A stretch of DNA of 64,000 bases from Brienomyrus brachyistius (Eukaryota > Chordata > Actinopteri > Osteoglossiformes > Mormyridae): assembly GCF_023856365.1 (NCBI RefSeq), contig NC_064534.1:9196536-9260535 (forward strand). The letters run 5' to 3'. Below, one piece after another: positions 11,801-22,709 of this stretch. The notes under the pieces are model-generated. The model was given only the letters and a program-made list of their open reading frames with translations. It did no database searches and was not told the DNA's origin. Position 1 is the first letter of the stretch. Every line of letters begins with the position of its first letter. The position numbers and the translations under genes are program-made.

Positions 11801-12027
11801 CACTGTCGCAACATTTCCGGCAGTTTCGATGCGGCTTGCGTGTATGTGAGTATGAGACCGGGGTCGAGTCTCGCTTCGGTGGGCACCTATCGAAAGTGCT
11901 GCAGCACTTGCGGAAGCTCTTGTTAAATATTATAAACATTTCAGAAATAGGATTAGTTAAAATAAATGTTCCTAATTTTTTTGTGTAATAAAGCAATAAA
12001 TAATATGATGCGTAACATCTTTTACAT

Positions 12028-12172
12028 TCTTACATTACATTTTGCATACGATTTTGTCCAAAGCGATGTTCAAGTGAAGTCAATATCACAGAGTGGCATC
12101 AGGCTAGTAGAGGACTTACTGGAACAGGTGGGTCTTCAGGCGTTTCTTAAAGGTGCAGAGGGAATCTGAGGT
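12028..12172 (+). repeat. Dispersed fish repeat, left part (interrupted)
   Basis: The tracts cattttgcatacgattttgt, ccaaagcgatgtt and ggtgggtcttcaggcgtttc are a familiar series from an abundant teleost repeat. A sibling copy with tgggtcttgaggtgtttctt lies near 60250. The copy is broken after 12172 by a smaller element and appears to resume at about 12560. Confidence 0.65.
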
Positions 12173-12463
12173 GTTTCTCAATACCAAGAACACAAAGATC
12201 GGACTTGTGGTTTTGAAAAGACCGTTCTTGTTAACTTGTCTTTAAAGAACGAACTTGGGGCACAATGAATCATGGGATCAGTCTCGTTAGGCAGGTGCAA
12301 CTGTGTCCTTGATATCTGAGAAGAGGCAAGAATGACATCCGGGGATTTTTGCCATTCTCATGTACTTGTATTCTTAGTAGCGGAACTGGTCTTGGGCAAT
12401 AGAAGATGATGTAAAAGGGGTACAAGAGAACACAAGTACGGTCAAATACACATATTGAGAAAC
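12173..12463. mobile_element. MITE-like insertion with 11-bp terminal inverted repeats
   Basis: GTTTCTCAATA at 12173-12183 is matched by its exact reverse complement at 12453-12463. The interior (ccaagaacacaaagatcgga) recurs in a diverged copy at 14722-14970. It interrupts the dispersed repeat around it. No target duplication is certain and it has no coding capacity, so the superfamily is open. Confidence 0.65.
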
Positions 12464-12559
12464 CCTCCTGATCACTAGGTGTGGGCCAGCAGCTCAATTC
12501 CCCATTTGGGGACCATACAAGAGAAACGTCTGGAGTCCTCACGTGATGGAGAAATCATT

Positions 12560-12885
12560 AAAACAGCATTGTCTTGTTGACCGAAGAAGGTGAAATGGGA
12601 TGTAGGTCTAAAGGAGCCTCTTGATGGAGATGGGTTCCTGTTCATTAATGTATCTGAAGGCCAGTACTAAGGACTTGAACTTGATGTGAGCACCTGTATG
12701 GAGTCAATGGAAAGGGACAAGGAGGGGTGTAAGATCAGAACAAGCAGGCTGATTGAATACCAGAAGTGCTGCTGCATTTTGCATCATCTGCAGTAGAACT
12801 AGGCCTGTTGGGGATCGGGCTATTGTGGTGTTGAGGCGTCGCCTACTGCATGGCGTCTCTCGGGTCCCAGGTTGAGGTGACCCAT
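12560..12885 (+). repeat. Dispersed fish repeat, right part
   Basis: The tracts ggacttgaacttgatgtgag, gtggagtcaatgg-like spacing and agtgctgctgcattttgcat correspond to the second half of the repeat that begins at 12028. This supports one old copy split by the insertion at 12173-12463. The reading frames inside it are not genes. Confidence 0.6.
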
Positions 12886-14375
12886 CCAGGTAGGCACGTG
12901 GAACGTCTTGACTCTCTGGCAAGATGACCATCATCCTCTGCTGTTGGGGGAGCTTCGTAAACTCTGTATTTCAGTGACATTACTCTCTGAGGTACGCAGA
13001 CCGGGGAGTGGTCTGATCTCTAGGTGGGTATACCTACTTTTGGTCTGGTTGGTCTGATGACTGCCATACTCAGGGAGTAGCCGTTACTGTAGTGGATTGA
13101 CAGTGGTGTCTGATGTCACTCCTTTCAACAAGTATATCATGAGACTCAGACTAAGGCATCCCTTGGGTGTCTTGTCTGTTGTCTCAGTGTTTGCTCCGAC
13201 TGCGGTGAGTGATGTGTCGTTGAGGAAGACATTTCACTCGCAACTTCACTCAGTGGTAGAAGGTTGCCCATGAAGTGACACTCCTCTGGTGGGTGACTTC
13301 ATTGCGACCACTGGCACTGACAGGGCTGGCTATGAGGATTGTATTAGTCCCCATGGGTCTGATGACTGGGGTGAAAGTGGCTCCATGTTCCTTGACTTTG
13401 CAAAAGGTCAGGGACTGCAGGTCGCTGGATCCTGGTTCCAACGTCCAGAGCCGCATCGTTGGACTTGGTACTCCAATACTGGTGGTGCAGCGGAGGAGAT
13501 CAATCACATCCTCATGGGCAGACTCTGGAGGCTCCTGCAGAACTGCAGGGTCTACAGAAGTGCCCAGTTTGTGAATTCTGACCACAGACTTGTTGTTGCT
13601 ATTCTGAAGATTCAGCTTAGATCCAGTAGCAGACTTAGGTGCGATTGCTGACTCTAATGGGATGTGGGAGACCTTCTCTGATAAGACCCTGAAGGTTGCA
13701 GAGGGCTGTGTTGGTGTTGTCAGTGTTCCCAGAAGGAGGTGATTTATCTCGCAGGGCACCCTGGACATTATCAAGAGGAGTCGCAGCGCATGACTTGGTG
13801 GCAACTCCAGTCTGTACCGGGAACTGAGAAGGACGGCTGTGAAGGCACTGAGGGCAGATAAGGAGGCGTTTGTTAGATGAATTTGTGAGCAGGTGACACA
13901 CCATCTATGGTCTAGTGACCGACATCCTGCTTACAGAGGAATTGAAGCATTACGCACATCTGAATCTGTTCCTCGGAGACTTGCAGTCAGGGCAGGTGAT
14001 GGGACGGTCCTTACGGATGACACTGCAGTTGTGACCTGTTGGGCTGGCTACTTTGAGTGAATCAGTTGGGTGCAGGGAAAGCTTCAGGGATCTGTGGTAT
14101 CCAGGGTGAACTTCTCCATGCTGGTGGTAAGGCTGTCCTCCTGGCATTGCAGGCACTCTTTACTTTATTTGGGAGTCAGGCGTCATCCCAACTGGCTGGA
14201 AAACAGGACTTGTTGTCCCTATCTGGAAAGGGAAGGGTGATCGCCTGGATTGAGGTATCTACAGGGTGATAACACTGCTTTCAGTGCCGGGTGAGGTCCT
14301 TGCTAGGATCATCCTTAACAGGATCCGTGATCATTTGCTTGTCTGTCAGCAACCAGAGCAGTCTGGCATTTAACC
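12885..14375 (+). mobile_element. Decayed RTE/BovB-like LINE (endonuclease and start of reverse transcriptase)
   Basis: The plus strand reads GTWNVLTLW near 12895, then a broken APE endonuclease. That includes GDFIATTGTDRAGYED (about 13290-13340), a QRPEPHRWTWYSNTG block (13435-13485) and VNSDHRLVV (13570-13600), which carries the catalytic SDH. Weak reverse transcriptase entry sequences follow (GAGKASGICGIQGELL at about 14065-14115). Several frameshifts and stops divide it and the reverse transcriptase core is missing, so it cannot move. These motifs are those of non-LTR elements of the RTE/BovB type, whose endonuclease was also domesticated in ruminant CFDP2; the precise clade is an inference. 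Confidence 0.82.
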
Positions 14376-14592
14376 ATCTCTCTTATTTGACTCTCCCTGC
14401 CGGCCCCTGGAGGTTGGGCTCCCCTTTTGAGTCTGGTCCCTCCCAAGGTTTCTTCCTTCTAGGGAGTTTTTCCTTGCCACTGTCGCCTTTGGCTTACTCA
14501 CTGGGGGCTTTGGGTGGGGATGCTGTAAAGCGCCTTGAGACAATGTAATGTCGTGATGCTGCGCTATATAAAAATAAATTTGTTTGTTGTTG
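14376..14592 (+). repeat. Common teleost repeat 3' end
   Basis: The tracts tctggtccctcccaaggttt, agggagtttttccttgccac, taaagcgccttgagacaatg and gcgctatataaaaataaatt form a widely seen teleost repeat terminus. It abuts the LINE fragment, but I cannot tell whether both belong to one element. Confidence 0.7.
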
Positions 14593-14721
14593 TTGTAGCT
14601 GTTCTGTACCAGAGCTGCACAGGACACAAATACTTCTATGGGCACCGCATTGTGAGGGAGTGTCAGTTACTTAAGGCAGCTGATTTCATTTGTGCACAGA
14701 TCCTACTGTCTGACAAAAAGA

Positions 14722-14970
14722 GTGAATCTCAATACCAAGAACACAAAGACCGTACTTGTGGTCTTTTTGCCTTCCATGAAAAATGAATAATGGGATTGGT
14801 CTCATTCGACGAGGATGTAACCAATGTACTTGTATTGGTAGAGGAGCAAAACCAACATCCGGGCATTTTTACCGTCCTCTGTAGTTAGTATTGGAACTGA
14901 TCCCCAGCAATTGAAGGTGATGCAAAACAGGTGCATGAGAATACGAGTAAGGTGAAGTACGCGTTCACCC
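14722..14970. mobile_element. Second, diverged copy of the 12173-12463 element
   Basis: It shares aatctcaataccaagaaca, the caaagaccg...acttgtggt block and the order of the later blocks with the copy at 12173. The ends gtgaa and ttcac are inverted. It is non-coding. Confidence 0.6.
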
Positions 14971-14974
14971 AAAG

Positions 14975-17100
14975 TGAAATTGGTTTGTAAAGGCCCTTAA
15001 AACTTATGGCACCCAGTGGACCGGTTTACACTGTACAAAAATTTCTCGGACCGGCAAGGGGTGGGTGGGGGGGGGGGGTGTTTGCCAACAGATCCAGTAA
15101 AACCCCTAGTGTTCTATGGCTTGGTGGGATACTGGACGCGAGCCACTAGCCTATGGATTTCACCTGCCTTGGATTACCCGCGAGGAACATCAACACGGGT
15201 GTACTATTTTTTATTGACCACCAGGTGGCAGAAGGGGCAAAGACTTGAGATCTTAAAAACGCATTTTCTTTGCTTAACTGACTACGGTAATATAAAGATA
15301 AAGGTGAAACGCACAGAAGTCAGGGACGTACGGGGGACAGGGAGACCTTCTATATTTAATTTCGATTCATTGATCCCCCCGCAATAAATAGCCCCTAGCA
15401 TTTAAATGATAGATTTAAACTGATTGTTGGTGGTTCGTGTTATATATATATTATGTGACTGGCTTCGCAAATGAAAGTTCATAATGTCTTTACGCAAATG
15501 TATTTTTGGCTTACTTGGATTTGGACTTGATCAGTTCAACAAGAGAATTAATCTAAGAGTGCTTGCAGATATCGTTTAGTGAATCTAGATATGATATACA
15601 TATGTAGACCTCTGCATATTTATAGCGAGGTGTCTGGATGAACAGCGATTAGAACTCGATAAGAAATTAGTCATGACGTTCAGGATGTGAGTGAAGAAAA
15701 ATCAGAATGAGGAACGGCTGGTGCGTGTTCTTAGGTCGTCACTGCGTTATGAAGAACTCTAGACTGACCCCAGTATCAGCCTCATTTAAACAATATATGC
15801 ATAGATGAGCTGTGATTTACTGAAACAACTTATATTAAGTACTTTCTCGAAATATCTGTACTTATGCAGTTTGATGCAATTCCCTCTCTGACCGCTAGGA
15901 GTGGAGTGGAGCGTGCCGGTACTAGACGTATTATTTTTTCAGTAGGCCTCATTACAGTATGCGTTTAAACTGCATAAATTTTCCTCTAGTAAAAACTTGT
16001 ACCATTGCTGACCAGTGGCACATTTTTCTACGTTGTGTCGTGCCGAAGGTCACTAATCCACCTCCTTTCATTAACTTATGACCCTGAAATATTAATAAAC
16101 ACAAACTTGGACGGAGTTCAGCATGTTGAACGTTTCTCACCACATCTTTAGTTAATGTATTGAAATCTGAAATATAAATTATTTTTCTAGTCCGCAATAA
16201 TATGCAGAGCAATACCATGCGTCCGTGACACATAGGTGTATAATTTCCCCAGTTTTGTGAGTTAACCATCTTCACATTTTGTCTGAGTCAAACCCAGGAA
16301 AGAAGAGTTTACATTAGTCTAGTCATAGCCAGTTCAGAGCGTACATATTTTATTTATCTCTCTGTGACTCGGAGACAGATGGAGACGATTTACAATTTTT
16401 TTGCAATAACTCTGTTTCTTTCACATTGTTTGTCAATAAGTTTAGGTTTCGTCAGACTTAAAGAACGTTACTAAATGTCGCCGTTTTGTCTTAGATGAAA
16501 AAAAAATCTTTTTCATTAACGTTTCTCCAGGTCGTTGCGGTGGCTGGTCGGCACCGCTGTGAACCTCTCGGCCCGCCAGAGCGCGTCCTTGGCCGCTCAG
16601 GGGCGGACGGATATCCGATCTTTACTCCAAGGCCTCTCTCTCGTTTCGTCACTCTTTCACACTTTGATGAAAGATTAATGATTCAGATGTCGAGCCGCAG
16701 AGTCGCATTCACCCCAACGTCTTCCGCGCCGTATTACGCGGTCTAGATTATAAAAAACCGTTTAATCCCCCACCCCCTCTCTCCGGCCGACCCTCACACT
16801 GCCTGAACCTTCGTCCAAAAAAAGAAAAAGACCAAAAAGGCTCCTGGCACCTCGGAGGGCATTCTGGGGAAGATGTGCGCAAGTCTTTCATGTCTGAGAT
16901 CTAAGACTGATTACAGAGACAGACCTTAAGGGACAAGACTGAAAGGAGACGCACCCGTCGCTGTTTGCTGTATCTTCCCAGAAGGGGGGGGGGACGACGA
17001 CGACGGCAGTTATTGTAATCAGAGGCTCTGCTGGATATTCAGCAAAAATCGTCTGATTTTCTTAAAAGCACTTTAATAAAAGAGTTAATTCCTTTCTATT
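14975..17100. other. Intergenic stretch with no recognised gene
   Basis: Mostly AT-rich with a GC-richer patch at 16540-16740. A G run sits at 15061-15080. The frames at 15016-15387 and 16495-16746 have no recognisable protein features. Confidence 0.55.
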
Positions 17101-17107
17101 ATTGTTA

Positions 17108-17145
<38 letters not shown>

Positions 17146-17150
17146 ATTAT
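17101..17150 (+). repeat. (ATT)n microsatellite
   Basis: A trinucleotide run; a shorter one sits at 17250-17270, directly before a SINE tail. Confidence 0.93.
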
Positions 17151-17267
17151 TCGCTGTGCCGGGTTGAAGCCCCATCCTGGGTTGTTTCCACCTTGTGTCT
17201 GTGATAGTCTCCAAACCCCCCACTATCCTGACAAGCTATTACAGAATAGGGATTATTATTATTATTA

Positions 17268-17353
17268 TTATCCATCCATCCATCCATTTTCCAAACCGCT
17301 TATCCTACTGGGTCGCGGGGGGTCCGGAGCCTGTCCCGGAAGCAATGGGCACG
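17268..17353 (-). repeat. 5'-truncated SINE (GGCGGCATGGTGG family)
   Basis: Only the 3' end is present, inverted: (atcc)n, then attttccaaaccgcttatcc and tactgggtcgcgggg, through cccggaagcaatgggcacgagg. 5' truncation is normal for retroposed copies. Confidence 0.83.
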
Positions 17354-17820
17354 AGGTCTGCATATTTAATGTTACAATATTTTACACAGCATTTTTCTCC
17401 TGCCTGATCAGTTAACAGGAATTGATTGATTACATATACTTCTATTGAAAATGATCTTCACAGTGGATGTTGCATATCAGTCTCACCACATATATATGTC
17501 GCGCGGGACTTTCAAGCTAAAACTATGCTGCAAGATACCTGCGTGGACTGAGTTTTGATCCTTTTTGCAGAGACGTCTCCCTTAATGGCGCCGACGCGTT
17601 TATGACACGGCGATAAAATGCAAATGTGAAAATAAATGCCCCATAGAATGTGCTAATGCAACAGCTGGAGCTGTGAACCCTCAGCCTGTGCCCCGCCCAC
17701 TTGTGATGATGTCATAAACAACTTTCCCAAATCCTGATTTTATAATAGGGCCCTGTTGTTTTATACTGGAAAAGACTTTTATGACTGCTGACATTAAATT
17801 ACTGTCGGATAACCAGCAGA

Positions 17821-17880
<60 letters not shown>
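17821..17880 (+). repeat. (TG)n microsatellite
   Basis: About thirty uninterrupted GT units, directly adjacent to the foldback element. Confidence 0.95.
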
Positions 17881-17885
<5 letters not shown>

Positions 17886-17890
17886 CGAGC

Positions 17891-18136
17891 GGGTATACCT
17901 ATCCTTATGGGGACACAATGTCCCCATAACGCGATAAATATTCCTGGTCTCCATAAGGGAAAACTCTATTTTATAAAAATCAGTGACTGCTATGAAAAAA
18001 ATAAAAATGCAAAAACTCTTGTATTTTGCTTGGTTATTTATGGTTAGGGCAGGGTGGGGGTTAAGGTTGTCTTAATTAGCATTAGCATTTTTCCCATAGA
18101 AGTGAATGAGCAGGCCCCATAAGGATAGGTATACCC
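17891..18136. mobile_element. Foldback element with perfect 22-bp inverted termini inside a TG tract
   Basis: The first 22 bases (starting gggtatacctatccttatgg) are the exact reverse complement of the last 22 (18115-18136). TG microsatellites lie on both outer sides. The interior has no coding frame. The gaggacc/ggggac and gaatg blocks resemble two further copies at 21181-21400 and 22495-22690. It looks like a non-autonomous DNA element. Confidence 0.82.
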
Positions 18137-18146
18137 TACATGTGCA

Positions 18147-18186
<40 letters not shown>
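18147..18186 (+). repeat. (TG)n microsatellite
   Basis: About twenty TG units on the right side of the foldback element. Confidence 0.94.
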
Positions 18187-18187
<1 letters not shown>

Positions 18188-18189
18188 AC

Positions 18190-19140
18190 GCGTGCAGGGG
18201 GAATACCTCTTCTGTTATCTTGAGTCCCAAACGGGCTCTGGATGGATAACCAGGAAAAATCATCAAATTAGGCATTGTCATTCTCTTTGAGGCTCTCGAG
18301 GGCCTTGTGGCCTCATTCCTAGTGGCCCCTCATTTTAATGGCCCTCGACTGAGTGTAAAAAAATGGCGGTTCGGTAGAAGGGTCTCATTATGATGTTCTT
18401 TTGCCATTCGTAAGGCCCAGCATGACCTTACTGGAATCCCCAGCATAGGATTCAACCTCCCAGTTTGCGCAGTTAATTCACAGGCCTTCATGAGAGTTGC
18501 TGTCTTAGTCTGGCTGATTGGCTTGTGGGGGTATTAAATTACACAAAAATGTACTGAGGGAAAACGATTGATTCAGAGAGAGAAACAATCAGATTATAGA
18601 GGAAGTAGATCCAAGCAAGTAGAAGAAGCAGGACCAAGACATCCCACCCACCCCAGCCCCACCATTCGCCACTATTGCTCTCTTCCACCAGCTATAGAAC
18701 TGACTTTGCCTGTCAGCTACTACTGAAGTCATTAATTATCTGGTTTGAAGGCTGGCTGGGGGGGAGGACCTAAAGAATGCTGTACTAAGGGTGACAGTGA
18801 CGGGGTCGCCCCCTTTGTATTAACCAGTAACCCTGGGGTTGCAAATCACCATCTTTAACCATCGGCCTACCTAGCTGTAGGGGTACTACGAACCTGTCAT
18901 TGCACACCTGTACCGTCCTCAGGCGTTCTCTAGAATCTGGAATGTTGCAGAGGAAGGATTTGACAGACGCCGGGTGGCCGTAACCTTCGACCTGAGAGTT
19001 GCCTGAGAGGCAAAAATGACTTTTTTGTATTTTTTTTTATTAGAATATTACAATATGGCAAGGTGGTTATTTATCTGCTAATCATGCTGTATCCTAAGGA
19101 GCATGTACAGAGTTGATGAATGACGTCCATTTATTTTAAA
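18190..19140. other. Intergenic stretch, nothing recognised
   Basis: No credible frame, repeat family or terminal duplication was seen. Confidence 0.55.
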
Positions 19141-19395
19141 GCGATGTGTGTATCAGTCACAGAGAGGCTCAATGGGTAGCGCTGTGGCCCCATGCTTCCA
19201 GGGAGGGGGGAATGCCGTGCCGGCAATGTCAGTATGCTGCTGCTATCTTCTCTCTGGGGTTTTTTTTGGTCTCCTTCAACAGTCAGATGACATGCATTCA
19301 GGCTAACAGGCGTCGCTAAATCACCCATAGTGTATGGATGTGTGTCTGCCCTGCTTTGTGCTCTATGGCAATGGAGGGACCGATGAAACAAATGT
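19141..19395 (+). repeat. Old, diverged SINE copy
   Basis: The order of blocks (aatgggtagcgctgtggccc, then a gtctcct stretch, aggctaacaggcgtcgctaa, tgtgtctgccctg) follows the tRNA-headed SINE family, but with many changes and deletions. The assignment rests on block order. Confidence 0.5.
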
Positions 19396-19542
19396 TTCTT
19401 AAAGCGTATCTAACATTAGGTTTCAATTATTTTACACTTTGTAATATATAGTATAGTTCCAGGATTATGCAACTACATATATAACTATATACAGTAAAAC
19501 TGCAATGAAAATGAGGTCTTTGAAGTTAGTGATTTCAGACTC

Positions 19543-19860
19543 TCAGTTGAATTTAACCACTTTCCCATAATCCTCCAGTTTAGAATCTAGCTGATCCCAC
19601 ACAGCGTCTGGCCCTATCACGTCCTGCGATTCTGTGTCACTGTAATGCTGTTCTTCTGCCTCTCTGTACCACTGCATGCTAATTGCCGCGATACGGTGTT
19701 TAAACCATCCCCTTAATCTTTTATTAAAGAGCAAAGCGTCACATTATCGGGTCAGAAAAGCCTCGGTCCGAAAAACCATTTGCAGCCTTTCTATCTCTGT
19801 GTAGCGCCAGGAGAAACACGAAAGGGTCTTTAAAACAGAAATGAAAGGATTGCTTAGATT
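19543..19860 (-). pseudogene. Unidentified protein-like open stretch
   Basis: On the minus strand one frame reads SWRYTEIERLQMVFRTEAFL from about 19810, meets a TAA at 19744-19746, and continues LRGWFKHRIAAISMQWYREA, EEQHYSDTESQDVIGPDAVW and QLDSKLEDYGKVVKFN to a stop at 19543. The mixture of aromatic, acidic and basic residues looks more protein-like than its surroundings. I do not recognise the family. No ATG opens the second part and no convincing acceptor precedes it. It could be the relic of a mobile or viral gene, the last exon of an unknown gene, or chance. Confidence 0.25.
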
Positions 19861-20815
19861 GTTTTGTGCACAGATTTAGGCCAGCTGGGTTGTATCTTGT
19901 GAAAGATTCCTATCGACGTAGCCTGGACCGTAATTAAAGTAATTACCACAAGTACGATACTGTGTGAAGTGCCTTCAAATGGGAGCTTAGGGGAGGGTCT
20001 CACAGTCCCATTTTCCTCTGTCCTGCCTTCAAACTCCTCTTCGCCCCCCTCCCTCCTCCCACCAGTGGGATTTCTCAAGGGCCCCGTTTCCACCTGAACA
20101 AGTCCACCATCTTTGTGTCCTGACTGTAAAATTAACAGAACCTCCCCCAGTTCCGCTGCCTAAGTGGATGGAGTCGTACACCACCTTGCCATGCCTGGGT
20201 TGATACATACCAAATCCTTGTATTGTGGGGAGGGGGGGGGTGATTGAGTACCAGATACCTGGTCATGGAATCAGTTCAGGCCCTGGGGGAGAGGGATGCA
20301 ATTTCTCAGCCGATATAATCGAAGTCCTGCATGAGGAAATCAGCACTTATTGATTAATAATAAGCTGGTATTGTCGTTACCAGCAAGAGATACATAAAAG
20401 CCCCAGCAAAGGTAAAGAGAGACAGTTACAATGCTAAAAGACCAGAGGAATACACAAGAGCCCTGATTTTTTTTTCTTTGCCTTCCTTTATTTGTCTTCA
20501 TGCTTTTTATTAAAAGGACGACCCATTAGATACATGACAACCTCTTTGAAAAAGTTTCTTTCTGATGTCCCTGCCATCCCCCTCCAAAAAACACAAAGAC
20601 AAAGACCCCCTTCTAAAAAAATAAAGAAAGACAGCAAAGGGAAGAATGAATAGAGGAGGGGGTGGGCATGGAGGAAAAGCGAGGCAGCAGTGTGTGGGAC
20701 GTGGCATAGGGAAGGAGGCCCCCTGCTGGGGCAGATCGGGTTCTACGCTCGTATCACCCAGCTGGCCGAATGCCTCCTGAGCCCATGGGGGCTGTGAGAG
20801 GACCAGCCCTCTAGC

Positions 20816-21180
20816 AAACACACACACACACAGACACACGCATACATACTCACACACACACATACGCAGACAGACAAACAGGCACACTGAGACAGACACA
20901 CATACACAGATAGACAAACAGACACACACTCACACACACAAGGACAGATAGACAGACAGTCATGCACACACAGACACACTCATACGCACAGACATACACA
21001 CACAGACAGACACACACAAACACACATATACACACACACACAGACACACTCATACGCACAGACAGACACACATACACCCACATACACACAGACAGACAGA
21101 CACACAGAAACACACACAAACAGACACAGACATACACACACACACACAGACATACATTTGCACCGCTACACACACACATA
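20816..21180 (+). repeat. Imperfect CA/CAGA-rich satellite tract
   Basis: About 365 bases of cacaca interleaved with gacaga and catac units. The long cysteine/valine frames on the opposite strand and the threonine/histidine frames on this strand are products of the repeat. Confidence 0.93.
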
Positions 21181-21397
21181 TTCACATCTTTGTGGAGACT
21201 GTCCATTCATTTCTTTGGGCAAAACCCGACCCCCACCCAGCCCAAACCATAACCATAAATAATTTGTTGATGGCATTCATAAATATTTTGTAAAATTGAG
21301 TTTCCCCTTGTGAGGACCCAAAAAAAATGTCCCCACAACGTCACAATAACAGGTTTTTATCACATCGTGGGGAATTTGGTCCCCACAAGGTAATATA

Positions 21398-21400
<3 letters not shown>
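21181..21400. mobile_element. Foldback element, second copy
   Basis: It starts cacatctttgtggagactgt and ends ttggtccccacaaggtaata. The interior has ccataaccataaataattt and tgtccccacaacgtcacaat. CA-rich satellite lies on the left, and CT then CA repeats on the right. It matches the 22495 copy better than the 17891 copy. Confidence 0.72.
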
Positions 21401-21434
<34 letters not shown>

Positions 21435-21460
21435 GACACACACACACACACACACACAGA
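21401..21460 (+). repeat. (CT)n followed by (CA)n microsatellite
   Basis: A run of CT units passes directly into CA units on the right edge of the foldback element. Confidence 0.93.
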
Positions 21461-22451
21461 AAATGGCCCATTCCCCCTCCCGTCCCACCCTGTTTGTGTC
21501 TGTTGATGGGGTTGAAGCATTACTTAAGCAAAATCTTATTAATAATCATCACTTATAATCCCCAGTTCAGTAAGTGGCCTGGGAAAGGGTGATCCACATT
21601 GGCCTATGAGCGGCAGTTCATCCATTGTTTAATGAAAACAAGTTACTTATTTCTGCATGTTGAAATTGCCGGAATGTGGCATTTATTTCCGGGCTGTTTG
21701 TTTCTGGTCTGTGTTTGCCTTTAAATTTTCAGTTTTCCTAGAAAACGGAGAAAAAAAAACCTGGTTTATCTGGAAGTATTGAATGCGGTTATGTTTCACT
21801 CCACACTTCTGGGTAAGGTTATGATTCAAAATCAGAAATCCTGGCATTGAGGACACCTTTGGTGGGCCTTGATTTTCACATGTAGCGACAGCGGGCAAAC
21901 CCAAATAGCCTTGGAATGGCGGGGTTTGTCGGACACCTATGTATGGCTGCGAAAATAGGACAAGCAATTCTGCAGTAAGCCTGAGATGGAGATGAGATTA
22001 TTCTGGTGCCTGCTGTGGATCACCAAGATCCTTCTGGAAGGGTGCACACTGCTCGCTTTTTCTGCCTGGGTGCTAAAAGTATGGCAGCCTTTGCTTTGCA
22101 TGGGTAATATATAGCACTGGCTTAACACCGGTTACATGCATATTAGTCACATGAGACTATGTGCTTACCATCAGGCATCAAGGGAGACCAGGTTTCGCCA
22201 TCAACAGTAGAATACATTCTCTGTTGCCGGGACCCTGATCTCAGATTGATTACAAGCCAATCATGGTTTATTTTGTTGGCATCAGTCGCCAGTTCACACA
22301 AGAAGCTGAAAGTCCAGCCTCACAATTAATTTTATTTTATTGATTCGGCTCTTATATGTGTGAAAGTTGTAGCCAAGTAGGTGGTAAATGTTCCAGTCTG
22401 GTGGAGTGTGTAGTATGGACAGGTAGTATGTCCTAGTATGGAGAATTCAGC

Positions 22452-22494
22452 CCCCCCACACACACACACACACACATACACAGTCACACACACA
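22452..22494 (+). repeat. (CA)n microsatellite
   Basis: A CA run on the left edge of the third foldback element. Confidence 0.9.
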
Positions 22495-22690
22495 GGTATG
22501 TAATTATATCTTTGTGGGGACTCTCCATTCATTTCTATGGGAAAAACTCTAATCACAACATGATGACTTTAACCCCTACCTTTGGCGTTTTTAGTCTTTG
22601 TATTCACAGATCTTTGTGGGGACCTGAAAAATGGTCCCCACAATGACAAAATAACAGGTTTTTATTACATTGTGGGGAACATTTGTTCCA
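22495..22690. mobile_element. Foldback element, third copy
   Basis: It contains atctttgtggggactctcca, ttcatttctatggg, tggtccccacaatgacaaaa and aacaggtttttattacattg, shared in order with the copy at 21181. A short CA run follows at 22691-22708. Confidence 0.72.
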
Positions 22691-22709
22691 CACAGACACA
22701 CACACACAG

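Noticed and set aside
13250..13804. 184-codon frame on the minus strand
   Set aside because: Antisense shadow of the LINE endonuclease on the plus strand.
20510..21206. Cysteine/valine-rich frames
   Set aside because: Translations of a CA-rich satellite.
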